Source of the DNA: Paenibacillus sp.
Lineage (GTDB): Bacteria > Bacillota > Bacilli > Paenibacillales > YIM-B00363
Assembly (NCBI GenBank): GCA_031181325.1
Contig: JAPSKX010000028.1
Coordinates: 1 to 38,081 of the forward strand
Length of the DNA: 38,081 bases
Reading direction: 5' to 3'
How positions within the stretch are numbered: the stretch's first letter is position 1; the number at the start of each line of letters is the position of its first letter. A program made the translations under genes and the position numbers. The notes beneath the pieces are model-generated. The model was not told the DNA's origin and searched no databases. It saw only the letters and a list, made by a program, of their open reading frames with translations. Shown here piece by piece: positions 17,762-26,933 of the stretch.

Positions 17762-20022
17762 TCGGCTCCCCCTTCCTCCACTTGGAATCCCCCGGCGCGA
17801 TAATCGACGACGACCCTCGTGCCGTCCTCGTACGTCGTCGCGTAGACCCCTTCCGCCACCCGTTCATGGTCCTCGATCCGTTGATGTACGATCGAGGACA
17901 GCCGGTCGAATGCGGCGTATTCCTCGAGCATCCGGTCCTTCCATACGGCGAACTCGCTGCTGTATACGTCCTCGTAGTCGGTGTCCATCAGCGCCCGGCT
18001 GGGCGCATGCGTGACGCGGAAGAACGGAACGGCGCCGTATTCGATCGCCTTCAGGAAGTCGGCGTCGTAATCGCTCCGCAGATTGCCCGGCACGGTCGTA
18101 TAAGCGACATACCCGTGCACCGCGATCGGATAGAACGGCACGGTCTCTTCGACGACGAAGTCGTAATTCGACTCGAACGGCAGCGACTCGACCAGGTCGG
18201 CGTGCTCGAGCGCGTAATCGTTGCCGCGGACGACGCCGACGCCGCCGAGCGATTCGCGGGTATACGCGAGCAGGGCTTCGTAGTAGAACGCCGTATCCGC
18301 CCGCGAAAGCCGGGCCGACGGGGTATAGTCGCTGAACAGCAAGTTTCCGGGACCGTCGACGTAATGGATGCCGCTCGCGCCGCTCGCCTTCAGCGCGTCG
18401 ACGATTTCCTTCTGCGCCCGAATCGCCTTCGTCGGCTGCACGATGAAGTCGCCCAGCCGGCCGGGGACGATCGCGAACGATTCGTCCAGACGGAATCGTC
18501 CCTGCAAGACGGTCGAATCGATCGCGCGGACGCCGTCCGATCGCATCGAGAAGTCCGTATGGTCCGGCTGCTTCCATCCGATGTAGTCTTCGAACCAGAC
18601 GGGGAACCCCTTCGCGCGCATCGCGTCCGCGAACCGCTTCGCTCCTTCCGCGCCGCCGAGCTCCTTCGCGACGGGCAGCCGTCGGTCGGTCTCTCCGCGG
18701 CCGCTCCGCTGCCACCCCTGCACGGTGACGACCAGATTGGAGACGCCGCCGTCCGTCAGCTGCTCCACGATGCTCTCGGCCTCCCGGAACGTCGTCGCCG
18801 CCTCGTACCCGTACCCGCCGAAGCGCGGTTTCGCGCCTCCGCCGATGATCGACAGCTGCATGGGCACATGCTCGACCGGCTCGAGCCGGCCGCCGAGCGC
18901 CCCGTTTTCCTCCAAATACCTTCGGTAGGCGTGCGCCATGCCGACATAATCGGCCTCCTCCCCCTCCAGCAAGCGGAATTCGATCCGCCGGTCCGCCTTG
19001 ACGCGATCTTCCTCGATCGTCTTCACCGTCTCGCCGGACAGCCCGCTCACCTTCCTGCCGTATTCCTCGCGATACGTAAAGGCGACGCCGACGGAATGGA
19101 ACGTCGAGGAGACGCCCGCCGGGAGCGCTCTGACCGTCGCGTTGTGCTTGCCGTCCTTCACGATGGCCGCGTACGCCTGGTCGCCTCGCACGAGACCGTA
19201 CACCGGGAAGCGAATCGGTTCCCGTCTCGGCCCTCGGGAACCCTCTTTCAAGTGGGACGGATCGCTGCCGTAGATCGGAAATTCGTATCCCTTGACCGAG
19301 GCCGGACGCGACGCATCGTAAGGAATCAACCCGCCGGGGCCGTCCGGCACGAATAAGTACCCATCCTCCTTCGTCCCGGAGACGGCGCCGAAGTACGGCA
19401 GGACGCTCAGCGAAAACAGCTTCGCCTCGCCGTCCTCCCGGATTCCCGCTTCCGGCACGACCGCTTCGAACCCTTCTTCGGTAATCGCGTACTGAACGAC
19501 GAAGGACAGTCCCAGCTCGCCGTAATCGTACGTCACCTGAACGCCGTTCTCGACGGCGGCGAACGTCGCATCGACCTTCGGGTCCAGCGCGTTGCTCTGA
19601 ATGCGTCTCGTGTTCGTCCCCAAGATATATTCGAGCACGAACGGCGACTGCAAGTTTTCCTTCAACAATCCGGCGGCCGTCTCCGCACCGAGCTCCTCCG
19701 CGGACGGATTGCCCCGCCAGAGAAATCCGCTTCGCTTGTTTTCGACGGCGATCCGGCTCGTCTCCGGGTCGATGTATAACGCGAAGGCTTCGTTCTCCGC
19801 CACCGGCGCGAAGCCGTCCGCGCGAGCGGCCGGCGGGTCCCACGCAGCCCCTTGCGCGACGGCCGCGCCCGGCTCCGGCGGCGCGCCGATGCCCAATTCC
19901 GAGAGCGGGGGGAGCCGGTCGAGCCGCGCGATCCACAGCGCGCTCGAGCCGAGAAGTACGATCAGCAGCAATCCGAACAGCGTGCGATGCCGCACGCGCG
20001 TCGGCCAGATCCGCTTAAGCAA
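17758..20022 (-). CDS. DUF5696 protein, probable membrane-anchored glycosidase-like enzyme
   Basis: A 754-residue protein. One N-terminal transmembrane helix (about 14-33, LFGLLLIVLLGSSALWIA) after a basic start puts the rest outside the cell. Residues 75-340 look like a beta-sandwich (FALYIDPETSRIAVENK, AVVPEAGIREDGEAKLFSL). Residues 360-690 look like a TIM barrel of glycosidase style, with VVTVQGWQRSGRG (432-444), GAKRFADAMRAKGFPVWFEDY (460-480), GIHYVDGPGNLLFSDYTP (551-568), RGNDYALEHAD and VVEETVPFYP (623-632). D556 and the Glu pair in EETVPF are candidate catalytic residues. DUF5696 itself has no assigned activity that I know of; the glycosidase reading is inference from the fold-like pattern and the transporter context. 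It overlaps the YIP1 gene by eight bases and the permease by four. A surface enzyme trimming glycans for import would fit. Confidence 0.82.
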   Translation of the reverse strand: MLKRIWPTRVRHRTLFGLLLIVLLGSSALWIARLDRLPPLSELGIGAPPEPGAAVAQGAAWDPPAARADGFAPVAENEAFALYIDPETSRIAVENKRSGFLWRGNPSAEELGAETAAGLLKENLQSPFVLEYILGTNTRRIQSNALDPKVDATFAAVENGVQVTYDYGELGLSFVVQYAITEEGFEAVVPEAGIREDGEAKLFSLSVLPYFGAVSGTKEDGYLFVPDGPGGLIPYDASRPASVKGYEFPIYGSDPSHLKEGSRGPRREPIRFPVYGLVRGDQAYAAIVKDGKHNATVRALPAGVSSTFHSVGVAFTYREEYGRKVSGLSGETVKTIEEDRVKADRRIEFRLLEGEEADYVGMAHAYRRYLEENGALGGRLEPVEHVPMQLSIIGGGAKPRFGGYGYEAATTFREAESIVEQLTDGGVSNLVVTVQGWQRSGRGETDRRLPVAKELGGAEGAKRFADAMRAKGFPVWFEDYIGWKQPDHTDFSMRSDGVRAIDSTVLQGRFRLDESFAIVPGRLGDFIVQPTKAIRAQKEIVDALKASGASGIHYVDGPGNLLFSDYTPSARLSRADTAFYYEALLAYTRESLGGVGVVRGNDYALEHADLVESLPFESNYDFVVEETVPFYPIAVHGYVAYTTVPGNLRSDYDADFLKAIEYGAVPFFRVTHAPSRALMDTDYEDVYSSEFAVWKDRMLEEYAAFDRLSSIVHQRIEDHERVAEGVYATTYEDGTRVVVDYRAGGFQVEEGGAE

Positions 20023-22054
20023 CGAAGGTCACCTCCCGGTACAGCTGCTCTAGGAAGTCGTACAGATTCGCGCCGAGCGCGATGACGATCGCGGCGAAAA
20101 TCCAGATGACGGCGATCGTGAACAGCGTAATGCCGATATTTCTCGCCGTCTCCACGAAGTCGAAATTGTGCACGACCTGCGTCATGACGAAGAACAGCAA
20201 GACGACCCAGCCCCACATCGCCTGCTTCCCAAGATCGTAAAGCACCCATTCCTCCCAGACGATCCAGTTGGATAGAAGGGTCAACGGAATCGTCATGACG
20301 ATATACGGAACCAGCGCGAAGGCGCTGGCTTGGAACACTTCCCGGAACCGCCCCTCGCCCCCCTTCACGGAGCTGACCAAGTAATTGGCGACGACCCATG
20401 TGAGCCACGGCACGATCAGCAGGCCTACGGTCAACGGGACGTTCACCCTAGCGATATCGTAAGGGTACGCGATGAGACTCGAGCCGAACGTCGAATACAA
20501 ATTCGCTGCGATCGCCGCGGCCAAGATCAGCGCCGTCACCGTCCAGGAAACTTTCCGCTCCTTCATCCGATAAAACCCGTCGAACGGATGGAACATCGTA
20601 TAGAAGCCGTCTCGGATGTCGGTGCCGTAACGCAGCGCGGCGGGCGGCCAGTTCCTTGCGGCGGCGTACGCCTTCCATCTCCGCGACAAGAACGCGACGC
20701 CCCACAGGCCGAGCGCGGCGGCGACGACCGCCGTCACGAAGTGATCCCGGATCCATTCGTACCGAACGTACCAGAACGCGTCGGAATACCCTTTGGCGTC
20801 TTTCGCTTCCTGGAAGTAGGCGGCCGCGGCGCGATAGTCCCTCTCGTACAGCGCCGCCTTGCCCATGCCGCTCCACGCGACGTTCATCATCCCGTTGTGG
20901 CGGATCACTTCTTCCCAATACGGCTTGCTCTTCTCGTATTCGCCTTTGAAATACAATTCGTTCGCTTTCAGGAACGTCTCGCCGAAGTCGGTCCGCTCGA
21001 ACACTTGAATGACGTTCTGAGCGCTGTCGGCGATCCAGATGTCGGCGGTGCCGCTTACGGCGATGCTGGTCGGGAACGTCATCGCGCCGAGCTGACGCGC
21101 GCTCTCGTCCCCGATTCCGAAGAGCGCCAGCGGATGGCCCGTAGGATCGTAAATCGTAATATTGCCGAAGCCGCTCCGATCGACGGAGTACAGAAACCCT
21201 TGTCCGTCGGCCGCCGTCTCGACCAGCTGCGGGTTGAACGCTTTGTTGCCGAAGGCGTCGGCGCCGCCGGCGTTCAGCTTCCGAATTTGCCCGTCGCTGA
21301 CGTCGCCCGAGCTCGTGACGAGCAGGAAGCCGTCGTCCGCGAGCGCGACGCTTTCGATCGCGTTCGGACGTTTGGCCGCTTCCTTGGCGAGCGTCTCCTT
21401 CGACAGCACCGCTCGCTTGAGCCGGTCCATCCACGCCAGCTTCGTCTTGTTCGCGCCGAAGAAGCCGGTGAACTCGCCCTGCGCGTTCATGCGGAACAGC
21501 CCTTGGTACGAATCCTTCACGACGATGTAGAGGACGCCGCGCTGGTCGACGACAAGCTTCGAAGGAATGAAGTGATATTCTTCGTAAAGCAGGTCGGATT
21601 CCGGCTTCTCGAACGTACGAAGCCATCGCCCTTCGGCGTCGTACGTCACGACGCTGCGTCCGCCCGTATTCGCGACGTAGATCGTGCCGTCCCGCCCCGC
21701 GAACACCCCCTCCGGACCGTTCAGTCGGCCCGGCCCTTCTTCTTCCCCGATCGTTCGCACGAACCCCCCGTCCGCATCGAGCTCTACGATGCGATGGTTG
21801 CCCGCGTCCGCGACGAAGACGTGCCCGTTCTCGGCGACGAAGATGTCGCTAGGCGTCGCGAACGGCGTCCCCGACTCGCTTCCGTCGACGATGCGCTTCG
21901 GCGCGTACATCGGTTGAACGACCGACATGCGCCCCGTCTGTCGATCCACATACCACGTTTCGTAAGGCAGCTGGGCCGCCCCGACGGAAGGAAACAGGAA
22001 TGCGATGACGATGATGGCCGAGACGACCGAGATGGCGCTGCGTCGTATGCTCAT
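20015..22054 (-). CDS. NHL-repeat / TPR-like / YIP1 membrane protein
   Basis: A 679-residue protein with three parts. A signal sequence (1-28, VVSAIIVIAFLFPSVGAAQ) is followed by an NHL beta-propeller (about 64-355; units such as PSDIFVAENGHVFVADAGNH and GPEGVFAGRDGTIYVANTGG). A helical TPR-like stretch follows (358-425, ANELYFKGEYEKSKPYWEEV and MGKAALYERDYRAAAAYFQE). After a transmembrane helix (438-456), the C-terminal YIP1 domain (480-675) has about five more helices and contains FDGFYRMKERK. The propeller and TPR part would lie outside the cell. In eukaryotes YIP1 proteins act in vesicle traffic; the bacterial role is unknown. The gene lies between the two permease pairs, 25 bases behind the first pair with AGAGGGGGGGG before the ATG. 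A scaffold or sensor for the transporter and DUF5696 is inference. Confidence 0.87.
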   Translation of the reverse strand: MSIRRSAISVVSAIIVIAFLFPSVGAAQLPYETWYVDRQTGRMSVVQPMYAPKRIVDGSESGTPFATPSDIFVAENGHVFVADAGNHRIVELDADGGFVRTIGEEEGPGRLNGPEGVFAGRDGTIYVANTGGRSVVTYDAEGRWLRTFEKPESDLLYEEYHFIPSKLVVDQRGVLYIVVKDSYQGLFRMNAQGEFTGFFGANKTKLAWMDRLKRAVLSKETLAKEAAKRPNAIESVALADDGFLLVTSSGDVSDGQIRKLNAGGADAFGNKAFNPQLVETAADGQGFLYSVDRSGFGNITIYDPTGHPLALFGIGDESARQLGAMTFPTSIAVSGTADIWIADSAQNVIQVFERTDFGETFLKANELYFKGEYEKSKPYWEEVIRHNGMMNVAWSGMGKAALYERDYRAAAAYFQEAKDAKGYSDAFWYVRYEWIRDHFVTAVVAAALGLWGVAFLSRRWKAYAAARNWPPAALRYGTDIRDGFYTMFHPFDGFYRMKERKVSWTVTALILAAAIAANLYSTFGSSLIAYPYDIARVNVPLTVGLLIVPWLTWVVANYLVSSVKGGEGRFREVFQASAFALVPYIVMTIPLTLLSNWIVWEEWVLYDLGKQAMWGWVVLLFFVMTQVVHNFDFVETARNIGITLFTIAVIWIFAAIVIALGANLYDFLEQLYREVTFVA

Positions 22055-22079
22055 CCGTACCCCCCCCTCTCCCGTCTGC

Positions 22080-22934
22080 TTATTTCACGCCGGAATGCAG
22101 CATCGTCTGAATCATCTTGCGCTGGAACAGCAAGAACAAGATCAAATTCGGCAGGAACATGAGCAGCGCGATCGCGGCTCCGATGCTGGCCGCGGCGACC
22201 CCCGGTATATTGACCGTGAACGAGGTCATATAGAAGGCCATTGTCTTCATCGTATCTTTCGTAATGTAATAGGTGGACGTCGTGACGTCCATGAAGACGA
22301 GCTGGAACGTAATGATGCAAATCGTGGCTACCGCCGGAGCCGTCAGCGGAATGACGATGCGCGTAAATAAATACATGTCCGTCGCCCCGTCCAACTTGGC
22401 CGCCTCGAGCAGCGCGTCCGGAATTTGATCGATGAATTGCTTCATGAGGAATACGGCGACCGGCGAAGCGACGAACGGCAAAATATGCGCCCAATAGGTG
22501 TCTTTCAACCCGAGGAAGCTGACGACGAGGTACCTCGGAATAAGCACCATCTCCGGCACGAACATGAGCGAGATCATGATCGCCGCCATGATGAACGCTC
22601 GGAAATGAAACCGGTGCTTCGACAACACGTAGCCGGCCATCGTGCTGACGAGCAGCACGGCCGCGAGCGTCGCGCCCGACACGACTACGCTGTTGAATAA
22701 GTATCTGGTGAACGGCACTGTCCCCGCGGCGGCCTGCAAGAACAGATGCTCGAAGTTCGTCGTCGTCGGCTGCTTCACGAAGATCGGCGGCGGGAATAAA
22801 TACAGCTCGTTCAACGGCTTGAACGCGTTGTTGAACAGAAACACGATCGGGAGAAACATGAACAAGCCGATCGCCGTTAACCCCGTAAGCAGCAGCCACT
22901 GGCCGACGGTGACCTTCCGGACCGCGCGCAGCAT
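22080..22934 (-). CDS. Carbohydrate ABC transporter permease, MalG type (first pair)
   Basis: A 284-residue permease with six predicted helices. The first is in WLLLTGLTAIGLFMFLPIVF, followed by the typical NAFKPLNELYLFPP and KHRFHFRAFI segments, and the EAA loop is EAAKLDGATDMYLFTRIVIP. It starts with ATG directly after the TAG stop of the MalF-type partner (no gap). Normal family length. It forms the inner channel with the 22935-23927 product, fed by the large binding protein encoded just upstream. It is not a close copy of the second MalG-type permease (15873-16856), so the two pairs are unlikely to be a recent tandem duplication. Confidence 0.94.
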   Translation of the reverse strand: MLRAVRKVTVGQWLLLTGLTAIGLFMFLPIVFLFNNAFKPLNELYLFPPPIFVKQPTTTNFEHLFLQAAAGTVPFTRYLFNSVVVSGATLAAVLLVSTMAGYVLSKHRFHFRAFIMAAIMISLMFVPEMVLIPRYLVVSFLGLKDTYWAHILPFVASPVAVFLMKQFIDQIPDALLEAAKLDGATDMYLFTRIVIPLTAPAVATICIITFQLVFMDVTTSTYYITKDTMKTMAFYMTSFTVNIPGVAAASIGAAIALLMFLPNLILFLLFQRKMIQTMLHSGVK

Positions 22935-23927
22935 CTACTCATCCTCCTTCGTGCGGAACAACGCGTAGCTGAGTCTGACCAAGCCGTACCCGAGCAGCAG
23001 CAGCACGACGGATAGCGCGGAGGCGTACCCCCACTCGTATCGAAGGAAGGCGTAATCCTCGATATGGTTGCTGATCAGATGTCCGGCGTAATTGGGCGTC
23101 ACGACGACGCCGGTCAGCAGCGTCGAGATTTCCCCCGCCTTCAAGGTGGCGACGATCGACATGACGGCGCTGAACAGCATCTGCGGCTTCATCGACGGGA
23201 TCGTGATGTACACGACCTCTTGGATCCGATTTTTGATGCCGTCGATCCGCCCCGCCTCGTACAATTCCGTATTTACGGTCTGCAGACCGCCGAGCATCGC
23301 GAGAAAGCCGACCCCCATGCTGGTCCACAGCGATACGACGATCATGATCCACATCAGCGACCTGGGGTCTTGCAGCCACAGCACCGGGGCGTCGATGACG
23401 TCCAACCGGATGAGCAAGTTGTTCAGGTATCCGAGCCGGTCCCCGCTGAAGGCGGTCGCCCAGATGACCGACAAGCCTACCCCGGTCGCCATCGACGGCG
23501 CATACAGCGCTAAGGTGAAAAACTCGCGCGGCCCCTTCGGAAGCTGATGGATCGCCCAGGCGAAGACGAACGTCAACGCGTACCCGCCCGGTCCGACGAT
23601 CGCCGCGAATTTGAGCGTGTTGGGAAGCGTATGTTTTACGAAGATGAAATCCTGCGTCAACATGTTAATATAGTGACTCGCCCCGACCCAACGCGGCGCG
23701 CCGATCCCGTTGAAGGACGTGAGGCTCAATCCCGCGGCCATCGCCACCGGGACGACGATGAACGTCGCGAAGAGAATCAGGAACGGCGCCAGAAATATGT
23801 AGGAGTAACGATCGCGCCAGCACTCGCTCCAGAACCGGGCGAGCCGCCGCGCGAGCTTCGGCGCGCCGGGCTTCGAGTCGGCCGGCGGCGCGGAAGGTCG
23901 GAGAGAAGCATAGGATCCTGGCTTCAT
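22935..23927 (-). CDS. Sugar ABC transporter permease, MalF type (first pair)
   Basis: A 330-residue permease with six helices (first: YSYIFLAPFLILFATFIVVP) and an EAA loop EAGRIDGIKNRIQEVVYITI. Its N-terminal tail of about 40 residues is soluble and basic. Its ribosome binding site AAAGGAG overlaps the stop of the upstream binding-protein gene (the sequence reads AAAGGAGTAAACCATG), so translation is coupled. It is followed without a gap by its MalG-type partner. Confidence 0.94.
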   Translation of the reverse strand: MKPGSYASLRPSAPPADSKPGAPKLARRLARFWSECWRDRYSYIFLAPFLILFATFIVVPVAMAAGLSLTSFNGIGAPRWVGASHYINMLTQDFIFVKHTLPNTLKFAAIVGPGGYALTFVFAWAIHQLPKGPREFFTLALYAPSMATGVGLSVIWATAFSGDRLGYLNNLLIRLDVIDAPVLWLQDPRSLMWIMIVVSLWTSMGVGFLAMLGGLQTVNTELYEAGRIDGIKNRIQEVVYITIPSMKPQMLFSAVMSIVATLKAGEISTLLTGVVVTPNYAGHLISNHIEDYAFLRYEWGYASALSVVLLLLGYGLVRLSYALFRTKEDE

Positions 23928-23930
23928 GGT

Positions 23931-26900
23931 TTACTCCTTTATATGTGGATTCTCGTACGGAGGAATCTCCAGGTCGTCGCCCGGTCCGATGCCGAATTCG
24001 TTCTGCTTGCGAAGCATCTCCCGCATGAGCGACATCTGCGCGTCGTCGAGCGCCTCCCGCGCCGGCGTCCCGTTCAGCAGCGTCTCGTTCCAAGCGAAAT
24101 CCATCTCCCGCGGCAGCATATAGTACCCCGGCACGAACGGCATGTTCTTCGCCCATCTCCATTGCTCGTTAATGGCGAGCAGATCGTCTTCCTCCCACGG
24201 CAGCGTCTGCAGGGCGTTCCGATTCGCCGTGTGCCAACGGTACGTAATGCCGGCGAACGACTCGATGTCGCGGCCGTACCGGCTCTGTACGTCGTCCGAC
24301 GTCCACCAGTCCAGAAACCTCCATGCTTCATCCTTCCGGTCGCTGTCGCTCAAGATCATCGCCGACGCCAAGCCTTGGGACGACCATCGGGCGACCGTTC
24401 CGTCCGGCTGCTCGACGCCGGGGATCGGCAGCATCTTCCAATGGCCGGCCAGCTCCGGCGCCGCCGCGGCCAATTGGATGTACATCGAGACGTCGCCGAC
24501 GCCGACCGGAATGCCGCCGAAGCGGAAATGATTGAAAAACTCCGGCACGTCTCTGGGCAGGTCGTATTTGGCGTACCAATCCGTCCATGCCTTGAACGCC
24601 GCGTAACCGGCCTCGTCGTTCAGCCGCGGAAGCAAGCCGTCCGACGTGTAAAATTCGCCGCCGTGCTGATAGTACGGCGTCAGGAAATCCGGCTTGCGGG
24701 TCATGAAGGCGGCGCCGCTCTCCTGCAGCGTCGAGATTCTCGGGAACATGAAGGTCATCCCGTTCTCTTGCAGCGTCGGCAAGATGTCCAGCACGTCCTC
24801 CCAAGTGTCCGGCGGCTCGATCCCGAGCTCGCTTAGGATGTCCGTGCGGACGAACAGCATATTGTACGTTAACGTCTCCGGCAGGCCGTACACCTTGCCG
24901 TCGTAGGCGAACGCGCGCATGACGCCCGGGTTGAACCGCTCGGCGACGCGTTCGAAGCCGTCGAACGCCGTCAAGTCTTGGGCCGCCCCGCGCATGGCGA
25001 AGTCGGCGGGAACCTCCATCCCGGCCCCGAGCGCCACGTCCGGCTGTTGACCGGCGGCCGCGCTCATGAGCAGCACGTTCTGGCTCGGAATCAGATTGAC
25101 GTCGACCCGAATGCCCGTGCTCGGCGTAAACTCCCGTTCGATCATCGCTTCGAGCAGATCCACGTGGTCCCGCCCGCGCTGCACCCACACCGTCAACGCC
25201 TCGGGATCGTCGCTCTCGATCGTGTCGTACTTTTGGAAGAACGTCCGCGCGAAATTCGCCGCGGCGTATCGCGCTTTGTCCCACGCGTTCGGCAGCTTGG
25301 CTCCCGGATCGGCGCCCGGCGTACGAACGATGAAGTAGTCCATGTGCATCGGTTGATCCTCGATCGACGTCGTCCAGGCGTTCAGGTTCGACTTGATCGT
25401 CTGGAAGGCGGCGACCTCGTTCGGCAAGTCGTCGACGTCCTCCAGCAGCTCGCCGATGCGGCTTGCGGCGGCATCGAGCGCCGTCGTCGCTTCCGTCGTG
25501 CCTTGATACAGCCCTTTCAAATAGGCGCTGACGGTCGCCAGATCGTCTCTCGCTTGGCGAAGCTTCGGCTCGAGCTCGGGATCGTATTTGTTCATCTCCC
25601 ATACGCGGGCGGTGTCCAGATTGACGACGCCGCCATACCCGTAGTTGCCCGAGACGACGCGCACGGCGCGCTCGACGCTCGACAGCCGCTCGTTCAAGCG
25701 GGCGAGCGCTTGAATGACGGGACGGACGGCGGAATTGTCTACGGTCATCTCGAACACATGCGTTCCTTCGGTCAGGTAAAACAAATACGGCTTCCCGGTC
25801 GGGTCCGACAGAGGCTCCAGCTCCATCTCGCGATTCGCCTTGAACCGATACCGAAGCAGCTCCCGGAACGGGACGACGCCGTCGAGCTTCACCGTCCGGT
25901 AGGCGTTCGCGTTGCCGTTATAGCCTTGGAAATATTTAAGATCGATGGCGTAGTAACCGGTTTCCGGGACGGAAAATTCCCATTGAATCGCATCCCCGGC
26001 CGTAAGCCAATACGCGCCGCCGATGGCGTTGTACACGATTCTGCCCTTCGGGTCGGGCGACGCGTGCGGCTCGCTTACGCTGATCGTCCGAATGCCGGCG
26101 GCCGACTTCCGCGCGAACCGTTCCGCCTCGATCGTCGAATGCCACGGGTCCCGTCCCGCTTCGGCGGCCGGAGGGCGCGACTTGACGTACTCCTCGTAAG
26201 AGGGGAGCGGCTCGGGCGACGACAGCGTCAGCGAATGAAGGGAGACCGGCTCCTTCACGCCGACCAGCCGGATCGCGTGCTTGCCCTTCGTCAACGCGAA
26301 TCGGAGCGGCTCCGGGGACACCGAATGATCCGCGATCCGCTTGGCGATCCACCCCTTCGCTTCGACCTGTACGGGGCGAATCTCGTTGTCGATCGAATTG
26401 CGGTCGTACGGGACCTTGCCGTCCGTCCACAACCGCTCGAAAGCGAGCCGTTCCGCCTCCAGGAACGGATAGGCGCCGTCTACGACAATTCCGCGTACGA
26501 CATGCGAGTAGCTGCCGGGAAGAGGCGCGTAATCCACGACCAATTCATACATGCCGTCCTCGGGCGCTTCGATTTCCCATTCCACCCAACCGTCCGCATT
26601 CGTCCAATCGACGACGTCCGTCCCTCGGTCGGCGTCGTAGCGTACGCGGACGTCCGCTTCCTCCGAAGCGGCCGTGTACGCTACGGCCGGAATCGCGGCT
26701 TCGACGCCTTGCGCCGGAGAGAACGCGCGCGCCTCCTCGCTTCGGATCCATTGGGTGTACGACGCGGCACCGTCCTCCGGTTCCCCGATAATGTCGTACA
26801 GCCGTTCTTCGGACACGACAGGATACGACCGAGGCTCGGCGGACGACGACCGCCAGAGCAACGCAGCCGCCGCGCAACCGATCGCGGCGAAAGCGATTGC

Positions 26901-26933
26901 AAAACGTATTGCGTTCCTCCCGGCCGACGTCAT
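23931..26933 (-). CDS. Giant extracellular solute-binding protein with two beta-sandwich domains
   Basis: A 1000-residue protein, about twice the usual size for a sugar-binding protein. An N-terminal hydrophobic segment (8-27) contains a weak lipobox-like AIGC ending at C20, but the hydrophobic run continues past it, so a membrane anchor is as likely as a lipid anchor. Two carbohydrate-binding-like beta-sandwiches follow: about 75-240 (DGWVEWEIEAPEDGMYELVV) and 262-405 (GDAIQWEFSVPETGYYAIDL, ending FYLTEGTHVFEMTVD). A helical linker spans about 405-530. The SBP_bac_1 domain runs from about 555 to 970 (LTVWVQRGRDHVDLLEAMIE, GMTFMFPRIS, EAWRFLDWWTS). It overlaps the ATPase gene by four bases and precedes the first permease pair, so it should feed that pair. 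The extra domains suggest binding of a long or decorated glycan at the cell surface; ligand unknown. Confidence 0.9.
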   Translation of the reverse strand: MTSAGRNAIRFAIAFAAIGCAAAALLWRSSSAEPRSYPVVSEERLYDIIGEPEDGAASYTQWIRSEEARAFSPAQGVEAAIPAVAYTAASEEADVRVRYDADRGTDVVDWTNADGWVEWEIEAPEDGMYELVVDYAPLPGSYSHVVRGIVVDGAYPFLEAERLAFERLWTDGKVPYDRNSIDNEIRPVQVEAKGWIAKRIADHSVSPEPLRFALTKGKHAIRLVGVKEPVSLHSLTLSSPEPLPSYEEYVKSRPPAAEAGRDPWHSTIEAERFARKSAAGIRTISVSEPHASPDPKGRIVYNAIGGAYWLTAGDAIQWEFSVPETGYYAIDLKYFQGYNGNANAYRTVKLDGVVPFRELLRYRFKANREMELEPLSDPTGKPYLFYLTEGTHVFEMTVDNSAVRPVIQALARLNERLSSVERAVRVVSGNYGYGGVVNLDTARVWEMNKYDPELEPKLRQARDDLATVSAYLKGLYQGTTEATTALDAAASRIGELLEDVDDLPNEVAAFQTIKSNLNAWTTSIEDQPMHMDYFIVRTPGADPGAKLPNAWDKARYAAANFARTFFQKYDTIESDDPEALTVWVQRGRDHVDLLEAMIEREFTPSTGIRVDVNLIPSQNVLLMSAAAGQQPDVALGAGMEVPADFAMRGAAQDLTAFDGFERVAERFNPGVMRAFAYDGKVYGLPETLTYNMLFVRTDILSELGIEPPDTWEDVLDILPTLQENGMTFMFPRISTLQESGAAFMTRKPDFLTPYYQHGGEFYTSDGLLPRLNDEAGYAAFKAWTDWYAKYDLPRDVPEFFNHFRFGGIPVGVGDVSMYIQLAAAAPELAGHWKMLPIPGVEQPDGTVARWSSQGLASAMILSDSDRKDEAWRFLDWWTSDDVQSRYGRDIESFAGITYRWHTANRNALQTLPWEEDDLLAINEQWRWAKNMPFVPGYYMLPREMDFAWNETLLNGTPAREALDDAQMSLMREMLRKQNEFGIGPGDDLEIPPYENPHIKE

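Noticed and set aside
15873-23927. Two permease pairs as a recent tandem duplication
   Set aside because: The four proteins differ clearly in length and in sequence around the EAA loops, so they are old, distinct paralogues.
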